Both the position numbers and the translations under genes were made by a program. 42,772 nt of DNA from the NCBI GenBank assembly GCA_030526995.1, contig JAUNBP010000011.1, forward strand, positions 1 to 42,772, given 5' to 3'. The notes beneath the pieces were generated by a model. The model was given only the letters and a program-made list of their open reading frames with translations, had not been told where the DNA came from and did not search any database. Each line of letters begins with the position of its first letter. The stretch's first letter is position 1. Positions 1 to 8,654 of the stretch are shown in pieces. The DNA is from Clostridia bacterium (GTDB lineage Bacteria; Bacillota; Clostridia; Christensenellales; CAG-138).

Positions 1-42
1 ACTTTCACCGCCAAGTTATTGCCCATGTCGGGCGCACAAACT

Positions 43-157
43 CCCGATTTGCCATATGTTCATGGCAAATCGGGGCGTTCAAGTTGCGTGTTGTAAATCA
101 GTTTCTTCCCCTTATATGGTTTCTTTTGATACTTTTCTTTCCATAAAAGAAAAGTAT
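43..157. repeat. Composite intergenic repeat, copy 1 (two hairpins)
   Basis: Two perfect inverted repeats are visible. The first, 43-74, has 13-bp arms beginning CCCGATTTGCCAT around a 6-nt loop. The second, 129-157, has 12-bp arms ATACTTTTCTTT around the loop ccata and is preceded by TTCTTTTG. The same pair of hairpins in the same order and at similar distance occurs at 9801-9929 with changed but still paired bases. This is therefore a dispersed element, not a gene-specific terminator. It lies just past the 3' end of the ABC permease gene and may also end its transcript. Bases 1-42 show nothing else. Confidence 0.6.
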
Positions 158-176
158 AATAAATATAAATAAGATT

Positions 177-1031
177 CTATCGTTTTTTGCGTGACATCGC
201 AAGCACCGACAGTCCGAAGAAGAGGATGGCGGAGCCTATGAGGATGGCTATGCTGCCCATGGGGCTGAGGGTTGAGCCGCCGTAGTTGAATTTTATGCCG
301 AGCAGCTCATGGATCTCGTTCACGTATGCGGCGGGGACGCCCGAGAAGGCGGTTTCCATCGCATCCGCCATCATGACCTGACGGAATAGCACCGCGGCAT
401 GGGAGGGCGGGAAGCATTTTACTATCCACTGCACTGCGTTGGGGAGGGTGCCTATGGGCAGGTAGATGCCGGTTAAAAAGCCTATGAGCGTTCCGATTAT
501 CGTGCTGGCGGTGGCAAAGGCGTGCGGGCTTGCAAACAGCGAGACCAAAAAGAGGATTATCGTCGAGTTGGAAACGGTTGCAAGCACTATCAACAGCAGG
601 GTCTTTACAAGCGCACCTGCCGAGAGCAGGGTTCCGCCGTTAGCAAGGATGTATAGCTCGCCCAATATCAGCGTGACTATGCTCATGATGATTCCGATTA
701 TAATGGAGCTTACGATATAGCCCGCCGTGATGCTCGTGTTGGATATGGGGGAGGCTACGAAGTCCTTGATTATCTTGCGCCGCTTATCGTCGAGCATACT
801 GCCGAAGGCGCCCATCGTAGTGGTTACCGAGGTTACGGCGAGCAGGCCTGCGATTATCCAGCTGTCCATGAGATAGCGGGCGTTGGGAATCTCCTCAAAG
901 TCGCTCACCCATACGTCACCGAGAAAGAGGGCGTAGAGGGCTATGATGATGAACACCGCCAAAAGCGAGAAGAACACCGATGCCTTATCCTTGAAAAACA
1001 CCTTTAGATTTCTTATGGTAAAGCCTATCAT
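177..1031 (-). CDS. ABC-2 type transporter permease
   Basis: Membrane subunit of a two-component ABC exporter, 284 residues. About six hydrophobic segments are visible: one near residues 18-37, then about 60-75, 105-130, 140-165, 175-200 and 258-278. This is the usual ABC-2 layout, with the central segment after the cytoplasmic stretch DDKRRKIIKDFVASPIS. The start at 1031 overlaps the stop of the ATPase gene by 4 bases (ATGA type), and GGAGATAAGGGA precedes it, so the two are translationally coupled. Family knowledge: such pairs export drugs, lipids or peptides. The substrate cannot be read from the sequence. Confidence 0.85.
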   Translation of the reverse strand: MIGFTIRNLKVFFKDKASVFFSLLAVFIIIALYALFLGDVWVSDFEEIPNARYLMDSWIIAGLLAVTSVTTTMGAFGSMLDDKRRKIIKDFVASPISNTSITAGYIVSSIIIGIIMSIVTLILGELYILANGGTLLSAGALVKTLLLIVLATVSNSTIILFLVSLFASPHAFATASTIIGTLIGFLTGIYLPIGTLPNAVQWIVKCFPPSHAAVLFRQVMMADAMETAFSGVPAAYVNEIHELLGIKFNYGGSTLSPMGSIAILIGSAILFFGLSVLAMSRKKR

Positions 1032-1942
1032 TCCCTTATCTCCTTTCCGGTAATTGCAAGGAAGGCGTCGTCCATTGTGCCCTTGACTACCTCAAAGCCG
1101 TAGATATGCTCCTTGCAAGCCTCTATTATCGGCAATGCGTCCATGGTCGAATCCAAGCGAACGCTTATCGTGTCCGCCGTGGCTTCATGCTTGAGCTGCC
1201 CTTCGTTTAAGATTTCCTTGACCTTTTCCCCGTCGTTCACCGCTAAAATCAGCTTATCGCTCGAATAGGTTTCACGGAGGTGTGAGGGCGTGCCCTTGGC
1301 GGCAATCAGCCCGTCGTCGATGATGATAACGTAGTCGGCGCTTGCAGCCTCCTCCATGTAGTGCGTGGTCATAAAGACCGTGACGTCCTCGTCCTTGCGG
1401 ATTCTGTCTATGGTTTCCCAGACCGCCTTTCTTGTCTGCGGGTCGAGGCCCGTCGTGGGCTCATCCAAAAACAGCACCTTGGGCGTGTTTATCAGCGCCC
1501 TTGCTATATCGCAACGCCTGCGCTGGCCGCCCGACAGCTTGCCGTAGGGTCTTTTCAAAAGCTCGGTAACGCCCGCAAGCGTCGCTGCCCGCATTGCCGC
1601 CTCCTTGAGCTTTGCGCCCTTTAAGCCGTGCAGCCCGCCGCGAGTTTTCAGGTTGTCCTCCACGGTCAAAAGCTCGTCCAAAAGCCCGTCTTGAAACACG
1701 GCTCCGATGACCTTTCTTATCTCGGCGTCGTCCCTGCCAAGGCTCTTGCCGTCAACCGTAACCTCGCCCTCGTCCGCCTTCAAAAAGGTGCATATGATGT
1801 CGATAGTCGTGGACTTTCCCGCACCGTTGGGGCCCAAGAATGCGAACATCTTGCCCCTCTCGACATAAAAATCTATTCCCTTGACCGCATGAACCGAGCC
1901 GTAGCTCTTTTTCAAGCCCTTAACCTCAATGATTTTATCCAT
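1028..1942 (-). CDS. ABC transporter ATP-binding protein (DrrA/CcmA type)
   Basis: Cytoplasmic ATPase, 304 residues, powering the permease encoded immediately downstream. Walker A is GPNGAGKS (residues 37-44), the signature is LSGGQRRRCDIARAL, Walker B is VLFLDEPTTGLD, and the switch histidine lies in TTHYMEEA. All catalytic motifs are intact. The C-terminal 80 residues form the extra domain typical of daunorubicin-exporter-like ATPases. GAGGGAGAAT sits directly before the ATG. This is the first gene of a two-gene operon; the 75 bases upstream, before the regulator gene's stop, show no clear promoter. Confidence 0.9.
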   Translation of the reverse strand: MDKIIEVKGLKKSYGSVHAVKGIDFYVERGKMFAFLGPNGAGKSTTIDIICTFLKADEGEVTVDGKSLGRDDAEIRKVIGAVFQDGLLDELLTVEDNLKTRGGLHGLKGAKLKEAAMRAATLAGVTELLKRPYGKLSGGQRRRCDIARALINTPKVLFLDEPTTGLDPQTRKAVWETIDRIRKDEDVTVFMTTHYMEEAASADYVIIIDDGLIAAKGTPSHLRETYSSDKLILAVNDGEKVKEILNEGQLKHEATADTISVRLDSTMDALPIIEACKEHIYGFEVVKGTMDDAFLAITGKEIRE

Positions 1943-2017
1943 ATTCTCCCTCGTTCGTAGAATTCGCTCACATTATAGCACTTGCAAGGCGGCAAAGCAA
2001 GCAAGTGCTGCTTCCCG

Positions 2018-3322
2018 CTATTTCTTTTTGATGAAGAACTTGTCGGCGCCCCGCCCTACGTCCGAAATTAAACCCGATTTTTTCAATTCATTCATCAGCG
2101 TATAGGCGCGGGTCTGTTTAATTTTCAACAGGGACTGAACCTGCTGCTCGGTAATCTTGCCGTTTTCTTCGATAAACCGTAAAATTGCCTTCTTTTGCGG
2201 GCTTAGCTGTTCAACGGGTTCACTTTCCTTTATCGAAAGTTTTGTTGCATTCATATTCGGAAGCACAATTTTGAATGTGTTCGGCGTAACCTCAATTCGG
2301 GGTTGCGCTGCACAGTCGGAATAGAGATTGAAAATCTTGCGAATCCCCGTGCCGTAGGACTCGATCAAGCGCAAGCGGTGGAACACGGCTGCAAGTTTTT
2401 TGTTTCGGGGCTGCGATATTCCGCTTCGAATATCCTCGGGCGTCAACCCTTGCAGCAACCCGCCGATTGAAACAAATTCCATTTGGCTCTCGTTCACGTT
2501 TATTATGATGCTTCCGCTGAAGCTGTAATCCCTATGCACAATGGCATTTAGCAGCGCCTCGCGAATCGCCTCCTCGGGATAATCCGCCCTTTCGATGCGC
2601 TCAAGTCCCCTAAATGTGGCGGCAACCTTGTTGCAGAGCATTAAATAGCTGAACGAATCACCGAGCTGACGAAAAACCGAGCCCGAAAACTCCTTTAGAT
2701 CCTTTATTGCGGTGTTGTTGTCATCGGCAAACACAGCCACTTTGACGGTGTAGGGGCACTCGTCGGAGAGGATTGCAGCAAGGTTGGTGTACAGCCTGTC
2801 GGACGGTCGGCAGATGCCAAGGGCGGCATATTTTTCCTCGCTAAACTCCACGTTGTAGCGCTTAAAAAATGCCGAAGCATCTTCAAAATTCAGTGCTTGA
2901 TTCATCGAACGATTCTCTTCATATACGTCGCCGTCGCTGTCCTTAATCATTCGGCGTATTTGCTCGACCGATGCCGGGGCGCAAGAGGTGCCCTGACGAA
3001 CGAAAACGCCGCTCGGCTTTAAGCCCTTGGACTTGAGATAATACGGCTTGTTCGTCCCCTCCCCGATTGAAATATGCACAACCTTATCTTCCCGCACCGT
3101 GGTTTTTATAAACATCGTCACATCGGGTGCAATGGCGTCCCTAAGCCCATTGGTTATCTTCATATGCTCTGAATTTACATCGGGCAGCCCCACAACCCTT
3201 CCGTCATCGTCAATCCCGACATAGATTTCCCCGCCGTCGGAATTGGCAAAGGCTATGACCTCCTTATAGAGATCGTTCGTGAACTGAACCTTAAATTCTA
3301 CTCTATTCGTTTTCATGCTCAA
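2018..3322 (-). CDS. AlbA_2 / Schlafen-like ATP-binding transcriptional regulator
   Basis: 434 residues with three parts. Residues 1-130 are an AlbA_2 (former AAA_4) domain, recognisable by EFKVQFTNDLYKEVIAFANS and GGEIYVGIDDDGRVVGL. Residues 230-330 are the HATPase-like region with EAIREALLNAIVHRDY and ESYGTGIRKI. Residues 370-430 are a C-terminal winged helix (SPQKKAILRFIEENGKIT). The family acts as DNA-binding regulators, sometimes near defence genes; no target is evident here. The start is probably TTG at 3322, because GGAG lies 6 bases upstream of it. The in-frame ATG at 3316 is 12 bases from GGAG and is the alternative. Confidence 0.8.
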   Translation of the reverse strand: MSMKTNRVEFKVQFTNDLYKEVIAFANSDGGEIYVGIDDDGRVVGLPDVNSEHMKITNGLRDAIAPDVTMFIKTTVREDKVVHISIGEGTNKPYYLKSKGLKPSGVFVRQGTSCAPASVEQIRRMIKDSDGDVYEENRSMNQALNFEDASAFFKRYNVEFSEEKYAALGICRPSDRLYTNLAAILSDECPYTVKVAVFADDNNTAIKDLKEFSGSVFRQLGDSFSYLMLCNKVAATFRGLERIERADYPEEAIREALLNAIVHRDYSFSGSIIINVNESQMEFVSIGGLLQGLTPEDIRSGISQPRNKKLAAVFHRLRLIESYGTGIRKIFNLYSDCAAQPRIEVTPNTFKIVLPNMNATKLSIKESEPVEQLSPQKKAILRFIEENGKITEQQVQSLLKIKQTRAYTLMNELKKSGLISDVGRGADKFFIKKK

Positions 3323-3360
3323 AAGCCGCTCCTTTTCGTTCGTTTATCCTTCTCACAGCG

Positions 3361-3411
3361 ATAATATACCCAAAAATTCAGTCCGTCAACTGAAAAAAGT
3401 GAAAATTCACT
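3361..3411 (-). promoter_or_regulatory. Promoter and palindromic operator of the AlbA_2 regulator
   Basis: Reading the minus strand: TTGACG (3384-3389), 17-bp spacer, TATTAT (3361-3366). An inverted repeat TTCAGT-6-ACTGAA (3377-3394) covers the -35 box. A second one, AGTGAA-AA-TTCACT (3398-3411), lies just upstream. Both arms contain variants of the same half-site, so self-regulation by the winged-helix protein is plausible but inferred. Confidence 0.55.
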
Positions 3412-3534
3412 GAAATATTTTAATTTGTTAAAATGGCTTTTTTTGTATTTTGCTTCTTGGTAATGCGTATGGGCAAATTAAAAGAATAACGGAGGGGATA
3501 AGCTCGCCGTTCTCTGCAAATATGTTCCTATAAT

Positions 3535-6486
3535 TTAATTCGTCTTGCCCACCGTGGCTTGAAGTTTGACTACAAAGCGCAGTATGGCTGCAGCGTCGGA
3601 GGAGGTGTAGGTCGAACCAAAGCTTGTATTTGCGGCATTGGCTTGAAGCTCGTTCAGAGCTGTAAGTTTGACTACCGCACGGAGCAGCTCGGCGGCATCC
3701 TTGGAGTCCGTTTCTCCGTCGCAGGTGACGTCGCCCATGATGATTACCCTAAAATGCTCGCCGTCCACAACGACGGTGTCGCCGGTTTTGAGCTTGCCCG
3801 AAAGTTCGCCTACGTTTGCGCCGAGCAAGCGCGCAAGCTGTTCGGCCGTCGTGTTCGGGGGAAGGTTGGTGATGCAATCATACTCATATTCCACGCCCCC
3901 GCCGTAGGTAAAACGCACATACTGCCTATCGGTGCTTCCGTCCGCATTGGTTATCGTAAAGTAGTCCACACGTTGCTGTTGAATTTCCCTTATAGCATAG
4001 CCATGCCAAGTCGTTTCCCCGTTCGGCGCCCATTGCTTGGCATATTCGGGATAGTAATAGAGGGTAACGTCAAGAGGGATGTACGTTTGAGATGCTGCAT
4101 CGTAAGTATGGAACACGTAGCTTTCGAAAACACTCGGCGGTGCGCCATCGAATACAACGGAGGATAACGAGGTGCATCCTAAAAATGCACTGCCCTCAAT
4201 AGTTGACACGCTATAAGGAATAGTAATTGACTCCAATGCCGTACATTCGCAGAACGCCCATGAGCCAATACCCATTATACCGTTGGGAAGGCTGACAGAT
4301 GTTAGCCATGGGCAGCCTTCAAACGACGAATAGAATATGTTTTTTGTTCCGTCAGGAACGCTATAGGTTGAGGCTGTTCTTCCGAGAGGATATTTGACTA
4401 AGGTTTCGAAATCCTTCGTAAACAGAACCCCGTTTACAGCCCTAAAATTCGGGTTTGCGCCGGACACATTGAAGGAAGTTAGCGAAGTACAATAATAGAA
4501 CGCATCGCCGTCGATGGAGGTCACGCTTGCGGGAATAGTTATTGAGGTAATCGTATAGCATTGTTGAAATGCCCAATCGTCTATACCTGTCACCGGAAGC
4601 CCGCAGAGGGTTGAGGGGATGACAACATCGCCGCCCGAACCTAAGTATCTTGTGATTATAGTCTCGTTGTTATAATAGTCGACCAGAATTTCATAGTCGG
4701 TGGTTTCGCGAACAATTAAGCCGTCGCAGACCGCCGTGGTATAAGACTCCGAAGAAATAGGGATGTTATATGCATCGGCCAAGGTGATTTTGAAATTAGA
4801 AAGTTCAATCCAAATCTGTTCTCCAATCGGCAGCGACTGATTCACCTTGAATTTCAAGGTAAGAATCAACCCGCTTTCGTTCGAAAGGCTCATGCCCGAG
4901 CTTCCGGCGCACGCAAAAGCAAGCCAACCCTCATCAGCGTATGAGCCTACAGCTGGAATAATATTGGGGTCCACGGATGTAGCAAATGAATAGTGATTAT
5001 ATCCCGTAAGCTGCAATTTGCTCGTATCCCAGCTTGCCCGACATTCTATGGAACTGATATAGTCGCCTTCTTTCAGTCCTCCGAGATATATATCGAACAG
5101 AAGGTTCCCGTCCTCGTCATAGTCAAACTCCGGCTCATAGCCGACTTGCCCAACTAAATATACCTCTTGATCGCTCGGTTGCGTCGGCGGCGGTGTTGTG
5201 GGCGCCGGTGTCGGCGTCAACACCGTGATTTTTGCACTCCCGTATTTGCCGGACCCATCCTTTGCTGTAGCGCGAATATAAGTCGTTCCTGCCGCCACAG
5301 CCGTAACACGACCATTTTGATTTACTGTTGCCACCGATGCATTATCGCTTGCCCATGTAACCGTCTTATCCGTAGCATTGGATGGAGAAACCGAAACCGA
5401 TAGAGTAGTCGCCTCGCCAATATACAGCGAAACATTTGCAGGGCTGACGGTTACAGAGGTTACCTTCACGGGCAATGTCGTAAAGCTGTAATTCGTATTG
5501 TCTTGATCGCTGCAATAATAATACTTTCCGTTCGAATCCACGACGAAGAAGTTGTAATAATATGTCGTGCCCGGCTGCAGCGTTGCATAATCGCTGACAT
5601 GGTCATAGTAGACAGGCAACGGATTAGCGGTCTCATAGCCACTGGTTACCGTTTCTATGAAAGTGGTTGTCTTGGGCTTAGGCGAGGTGCTTAAGCAGAA
5701 TCCCGCCTTAACCAGCCTGATTCGGCTTGGATTATTAACGCTTGCGTAAATCTTTGCATCGGTCTGCGTTATATTGCTCGCCGGTGTAATTGTAAAGGTG
5801 GGGGCGGTGGTGGTTTTCTGCACTCTACCGTCTATTGTGCAGCTTGCCGAACCAAAGATATATGTTAACGCAAAATTTGTAAATCCATAACAAGTCCAAG
5901 ATTGCCATGTGAACGAGGAAGTAATATTGCCTAAAATGTATCCTGCATTTCTTAGAGCAGTTGCAATGTAAGGGGCGCAACAGTCATTACAAGTTGAATA
6001 TTGAGAATGTTTGCAATATGTTCCTGTTCTCGTAAAGTATGGGTTGCTCGGGGAATGTCCATTTACTCTTGCCCAATCGCAGAAAATACTATATATATTC
6101 TGGTAATACTGTAAATAATCTGATGTGTTTGAAGCATTAAAGTTTTTGGGCTTTTCACATGCTACATCATCATATGATGTGAAAGCGGAATATGAATATG
6201 TTCGATAAGCCAGATTGCTTACTTTAGTTGAATCGGTCACACCTCCATTTGCCTCTAATACTCTCACACCGTTAGAATCACAACTTACAAACATCATTGC
6301 ATGAGCTACCCCTAATGAACCACTTGAGTTGAAGTTGTTCAAAGTAATTCTGTACCCGGGTTTAGCCTTATTTTGAATCAACTCCTTAATTTCATCCACA
6401 TAACTTGCTGCCTGTGTTTCCGTTGGAACGGGCAATAATATTGCCACAAACAGGAACGCCAAAAAGATTGCTAATAGTTTTTTCAT
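3535..6486 (-). CDS. Secreted multidomain surface protein: papain-like, Big2, cohesin-like, BspA LRR, dockerin
   Basis: The start is ATG 6486: GGGAGGAAA lies 5-7 bases upstream and a signal peptide begins there (MKKLLAIFLAFLFVAILLP, then TETQA-A). The product is 983 residues. Visible order: about 30-230, a region with AHAMMFVS and later DCCAPYIATALRNAGY, matching the His-then-Cys order of permuted NlpC/P60-like amidases (tentative). About 235-340, an Fn3-like segment. About 345-425, a Big_2 domain (VTVSPANVSLYIGEATTLSV). Then a Thr/Pro linker, a cohesin-like beta domain (about 445-600), and BspA-type LRR_5 repeats (about 610-800; SITIPASVTSIDGDAFYYC). The C-terminus is a type I dockerin with two half-repeats (GDVTCDGETDSKDAAELL; TSSDAAAILRFVVKL). 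Its role is probably binding or remodelling wall or host glycans; the partner cohesin is not in the window. Confidence 0.8.
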   Translation of the reverse strand: MKKLLAIFLAFLFVAILLPVPTETQAASYVDEIKELIQNKAKPGYRITLNNFNSSGSLGVAHAMMFVSCDSNGVRVLEANGGVTDSTKVSNLAYRTYSYSAFTSYDDVACEKPKNFNASNTSDYLQYYQNIYSIFCDWARVNGHSPSNPYFTRTGTYCKHSQYSTCNDCCAPYIATALRNAGYILGNITSSFTWQSWTCYGFTNFALTYIFGSASCTIDGRVQKTTTAPTFTITPASNITQTDAKIYASVNNPSRIRLVKAGFCLSTSPKPKTTTFIETVTSGYETANPLPVYYDHVSDYATLQPGTTYYYNFFVVDSNGKYYYCSDQDNTNYSFTTLPVKVTSVTVSPANVSLYIGEATTLSVSVSPSNATDKTVTWASDNASVATVNQNGRVTAVAAGTTYIRATAKDGSGKYGSAKITVLTPTPAPTTPPPTQPSDQEVYLVGQVGYEPEFDYDEDGNLLFDIYLGGLKEGDYISSIECRASWDTSKLQLTGYNHYSFATSVDPNIIPAVGSYADEGWLAFACAGSSGMSLSNESGLILTLKFKVNQSLPIGEQIWIELSNFKITLADAYNIPISSESYTTAVCDGLIVRETTDYEILVDYYNNETIITRYLGSGGDVVIPSTLCGLPVTGIDDWAFQQCYTITSITIPASVTSIDGDAFYYCTSLTSFNVSGANPNFRAVNGVLFTKDFETLVKYPLGRTASTYSVPDGTKNIFYSSFEGCPWLTSVSLPNGIMGIGSWAFCECTALESITIPYSVSTIEGSAFLGCTSLSSVVFDGAPPSVFESYVFHTYDAASQTYIPLDVTLYYYPEYAKQWAPNGETTWHGYAIREIQQQRVDYFTITNADGSTDRQYVRFTYGGGVEYEYDCITNLPPNTTAEQLARLLGANVGELSGKLKTGDTVVVDGEHFRVIIMGDVTCDGETDSKDAAELLRAVVKLTALNELQANAANTSFGSTYTSSDAAAILRFVVKLQATVGKTN

Positions 6487-6578
6487 AAGATTTCCTCCCT
6501 CAATTTTTGTGATATCGAATTTGCCATTCACTGCCAAGATTGGAGTGCCGTGGGTGAGTGGCAAAACGGATATATTAC

Positions 6579-6620
6579 ATTATATAGTATTGGATTAGAA
6601 TTGTCAACCATCGTAGACAA
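6579..6620 (-). promoter_or_regulatory. Consensus promoter with overlapping inverted repeat
   Basis: On the minus strand, TTGACA (6602-6607), exactly 17 bp, TATAAT (6579-6584). This is a full-consensus housekeeping promoter for the surface protein. An inverted repeat TTGTC-10-GACAA (6601-6620) overlaps the -35 box. It sits between this gene and the divergent XRE-type gene, so it could be that regulator's operator (inference). Confidence 0.7.
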
Positions 6621-6663
6621 TTTTAAGGGAACTATTTGCTACTATTTTAGGTAGAGGTTTGAT

Positions 6664-6894
6664 ATGGAATTCGATAGAGGCGCCGTTGGGCGGGTTATTA
6701 GAAAATTGAGGAGTGAAAGGGGGCTGTCGCAGGAGGTTTGCAGCGGGCTTGCGGGTATTGCGCGCAGCCACTTGGCTATGATCGAAACCGGCAGCAAGCA
6801 GCCCAACCTTGAAACCATATGGAAGCTCGCCCATGCGCTGCAGCTTCCGCCGCATGAGCTGATTAGATTTATCGAAACGGAACGGGATGATTGA
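6664..6894 (+). CDS. XRE-family helix-turn-helix regulator
   Basis: 76 residues, essentially a single Cro/C1-type HTH domain: RKLRSERGLSQEVCSGLAGI, then RSHLAMIETGSKQPN and LETIWKLAHAL. This is the canonical five-helix pattern. GAGG precedes the ATG by about 6 bases. The gene is divergent from the surface-protein gene, with a palindrome between them, so it may regulate that gene or itself. There is no effector domain. The codon use is like that of the neighbours. Confidence 0.8.
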   Translation: MEFDRGAVGRVIRKLRSERGLSQEVCSGLAGIARSHLAMIETGSKQPNLETIWKLAHALQLPPHELIRFIETERDD

Positions 6895-6941
6895 GATTTA
6901 AGGGGCGGTTGAAAATTGGGGGAAGGATGTTTGAAAATATG

Positions 6942-6970
6942 TTGGTTTTGGGGGCGGGGCGTGGTATAAT
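6942..6970 (+). promoter_or_regulatory. Promoter placing the start codon at the transcript end
   Basis: TTGGTT (6942-6947), 17 bp, TATAAT (6965-6970). The expected transcription start is 6976-6978, which coincides with the GTG start of the next gene at 6977. Confidence 0.5.
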
Positions 6971-6976
6971 AGCCTT

Positions 6977-7858
6977 GTGAGAAATAAAAGGGCGAATAAG
7001 GCGAGAAGCGAAGTAAAGGAATATATCAAGCAAAACAAGGCCGTTTCCATCGTGTACTTTGTTTTGCGTTTGTTTGTCATTGCGGTTTTGGTGCTTGCAG
7101 CCGTTGACAGGGACTGGGAGCGGGTGTTTACCTGCGTTCTTGTTTTGGTGCTGTTTACGCTGCCTACCATCATTCAAAAGAAGCTGTTTATCGAGCTGCC
7201 AACCTTTTTGGAAATTATAATTTTAGTCTTTATCTTCTGTGCGGAAATCTTGGGCGAGCTGCAGAGCCTCTTTGTGCGGGTTTCCTACTGGGATACTATT
7301 TTGCACACGACCTCGGGCTTTATCTGGGCTGCCTTTGGCTATGCGCTTGTGGACATTCTGAATCGCAACAACAGGATTCGCTTTACCCTCTCCCCCTTCT
7401 TTTTGGCGCTCGTAGGCTTCTGCTTTTCGATGACGATAAGCGTGCTGTGGGAGTTTTTTGAGTACGCTGCCGACCGCCTGCTGCTTATCGATATGCAGAA
7501 GGACACCGTGATAAACACCATATCCTCGGTTACGCTCGACGAGACCATGAGCAACATTCCCATAGTTATTTCGGGCATCACCGACGTTGCCGTGAACGGC
7601 GAGAGCTTGGGGCTTGGCGGCTATCTCGACATTGGGCTTATCGACACTATGGAGGACTTGTTCGTCAACTTCGTGGGCGCCCTGCTGTTCTCGGTGATAG
7701 GCTTTTTCCAAGCCCGCCGCAAGGAAAAGGGCAGGCTTTTGGAGAGCCTTGTTCCTACCTACGACGAGGAGGGAGCGGAACGGGCGAGGCAGGAGAAGCT
7801 CGAAAAGGAGCAGCATCCCGACCCCGACTGCGATCCGCCCTATCCAATAAACCTGTAA
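6977..7858 (+). CDS. Polytopic membrane protein, DUF2238/YjdF-like
   Basis: 293 residues with about seven hydrophobic segments. The stretch WDTILHTTSGFIWAAFGYAL, followed by SVLWEFFEYAADRL, resembles the conserved core of the DUF2238/YjdF membrane family, whose function is unknown. The C-terminal 40 residues are charged and cytoplasmic-looking (RARQEKLEKEQ). The start is GTG at 6977: an in-frame stop lies at 6932 and no other start codon lies between. No ribosome site precedes it, and the -10 box ends 6 bases upstream, so the message is probably leaderless. The stop is one base from the convergent permease gene. Confidence 0.7.
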   Translation: MRNKRANKARSEVKEYIKQNKAVSIVYFVLRLFVIAVLVLAAVDRDWERVFTCVLVLVLFTLPTIIQKKLFIELPTFLEIIILVFIFCAEILGELQSLFVRVSYWDTILHTTSGFIWAAFGYALVDILNRNNRIRFTLSPFFLALVGFCFSMTISVLWEFFEYAADRLLLIDMQKDTVINTISSVTLDETMSNIPIVISGITDVAVNGESLGLGGYLDIGLIDTMEDLFVNFVGALLFSVIGFFQARRKEKGRLLESLVPTYDEEGAERARQEKLEKEQHPDPDCDPPYPINL

Positions 7859-7859
7859 G

Positions 7860-8654
7860 CTACCTTTTGACCCTGCTTTCAAGCAGGGCAACCGCATAAT
7901 ACATACCGGCGGCGAGCACGCACAAAACCACTATGCTTGCCATGACCAAGTCCAGCTTGAAAACCTGACCGCCGTAGACTATAAGATAGCCTAAGCCCGC
8001 CTTGCTGACGAGGTATTCCCCGACTATAACGCCGACCCAGCTCATTCCAACCGATATTTTAAGCGCCGAAATCATGTTCGGTATGCTTGCGGGCAGCACG
8101 ACTTTTTGAAATATCTGCCACTTGTTTGCGCCGAGGGTTTTCATTAAAAGCTGCTTTTCCTCGGTCGTTTCCATAAAGCCCGACAGCACCGAAACCGTCG
8201 TTACAACGAATGAGATAAGCACCGCCATGACAATAATCGACGCCGTGCCTGCGCCTATCCAGACTATCAGAATGGGCCCTAAGGCTATCTTTGGCAGGGC
8301 GTTTAGCACCACCAGATATGGGTCTAAGATGCGCTCCAAGGTTGGGAGCCACCACAGCAGAATCGCAATGAATATGCCTATGCCCGTGCCCAAGATAAAG
8401 CCCATGACGGTCTCAAAGAGCGTGGTTCCTATGTGAATCCACAAGTTTCCCTCGTTGTAAAGCCTGATTATTGTCTCTATCACCCTTGTGGGGCTTGACA
8501 TTATGAACGGGTCGAACCAGCCCACCCTTGCGCCTACTTCCCACACGCCGAGGACGAACACCAACACGAACACCCGCATAAAGCGGACGAAGCGCTCGTG
8601 CCGTTTCAGCCTCCTTATATACCCTGCGTGGAGGGCGGAAATTTCTTCTTTCAT
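7860..8654 (-). CDS. ABC transporter permease (SsuC/TauC/ThiX type)
   Basis: 264 residues. The BPD_transp_1 fold has about six membrane segments and a recognisable coupling loop (LMKTLGANKWQIFQKVVLPA), as in nitrate/sulfonate/taurine/pyrimidine-precursor importers. The chosen start, ATG 8654, overlaps the ATPase stop in ATGA fashion and has GGAGGAG upstream; a longer reading to 8759 would run into the ATPase gene. The last 30 codons contain a small inverted repeat (CCCTGC-6-GCAGGG) facing the convergent gene. Substrate unknown. Confidence 0.85.
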   Translation of the reverse strand: MKEEISALHAGYIRRLKRHERFVRFMRVFVLVFVLGVWEVGARVGWFDPFIMSSPTRVIETIIRLYNEGNLWIHIGTTLFETVMGFILGTGIGIFIAILLWWLPTLERILDPYLVVLNALPKIALGPILIVWIGAGTASIIVMAVLISFVVTTVSVLSGFMETTEEKQLLMKTLGANKWQIFQKVVLPASIPNMISALKISVGMSWVGVIVGEYLVSKAGLGYLIVYGGQVFKLDLVMASIVVLCVLAAGMYYAVALLESRVKR

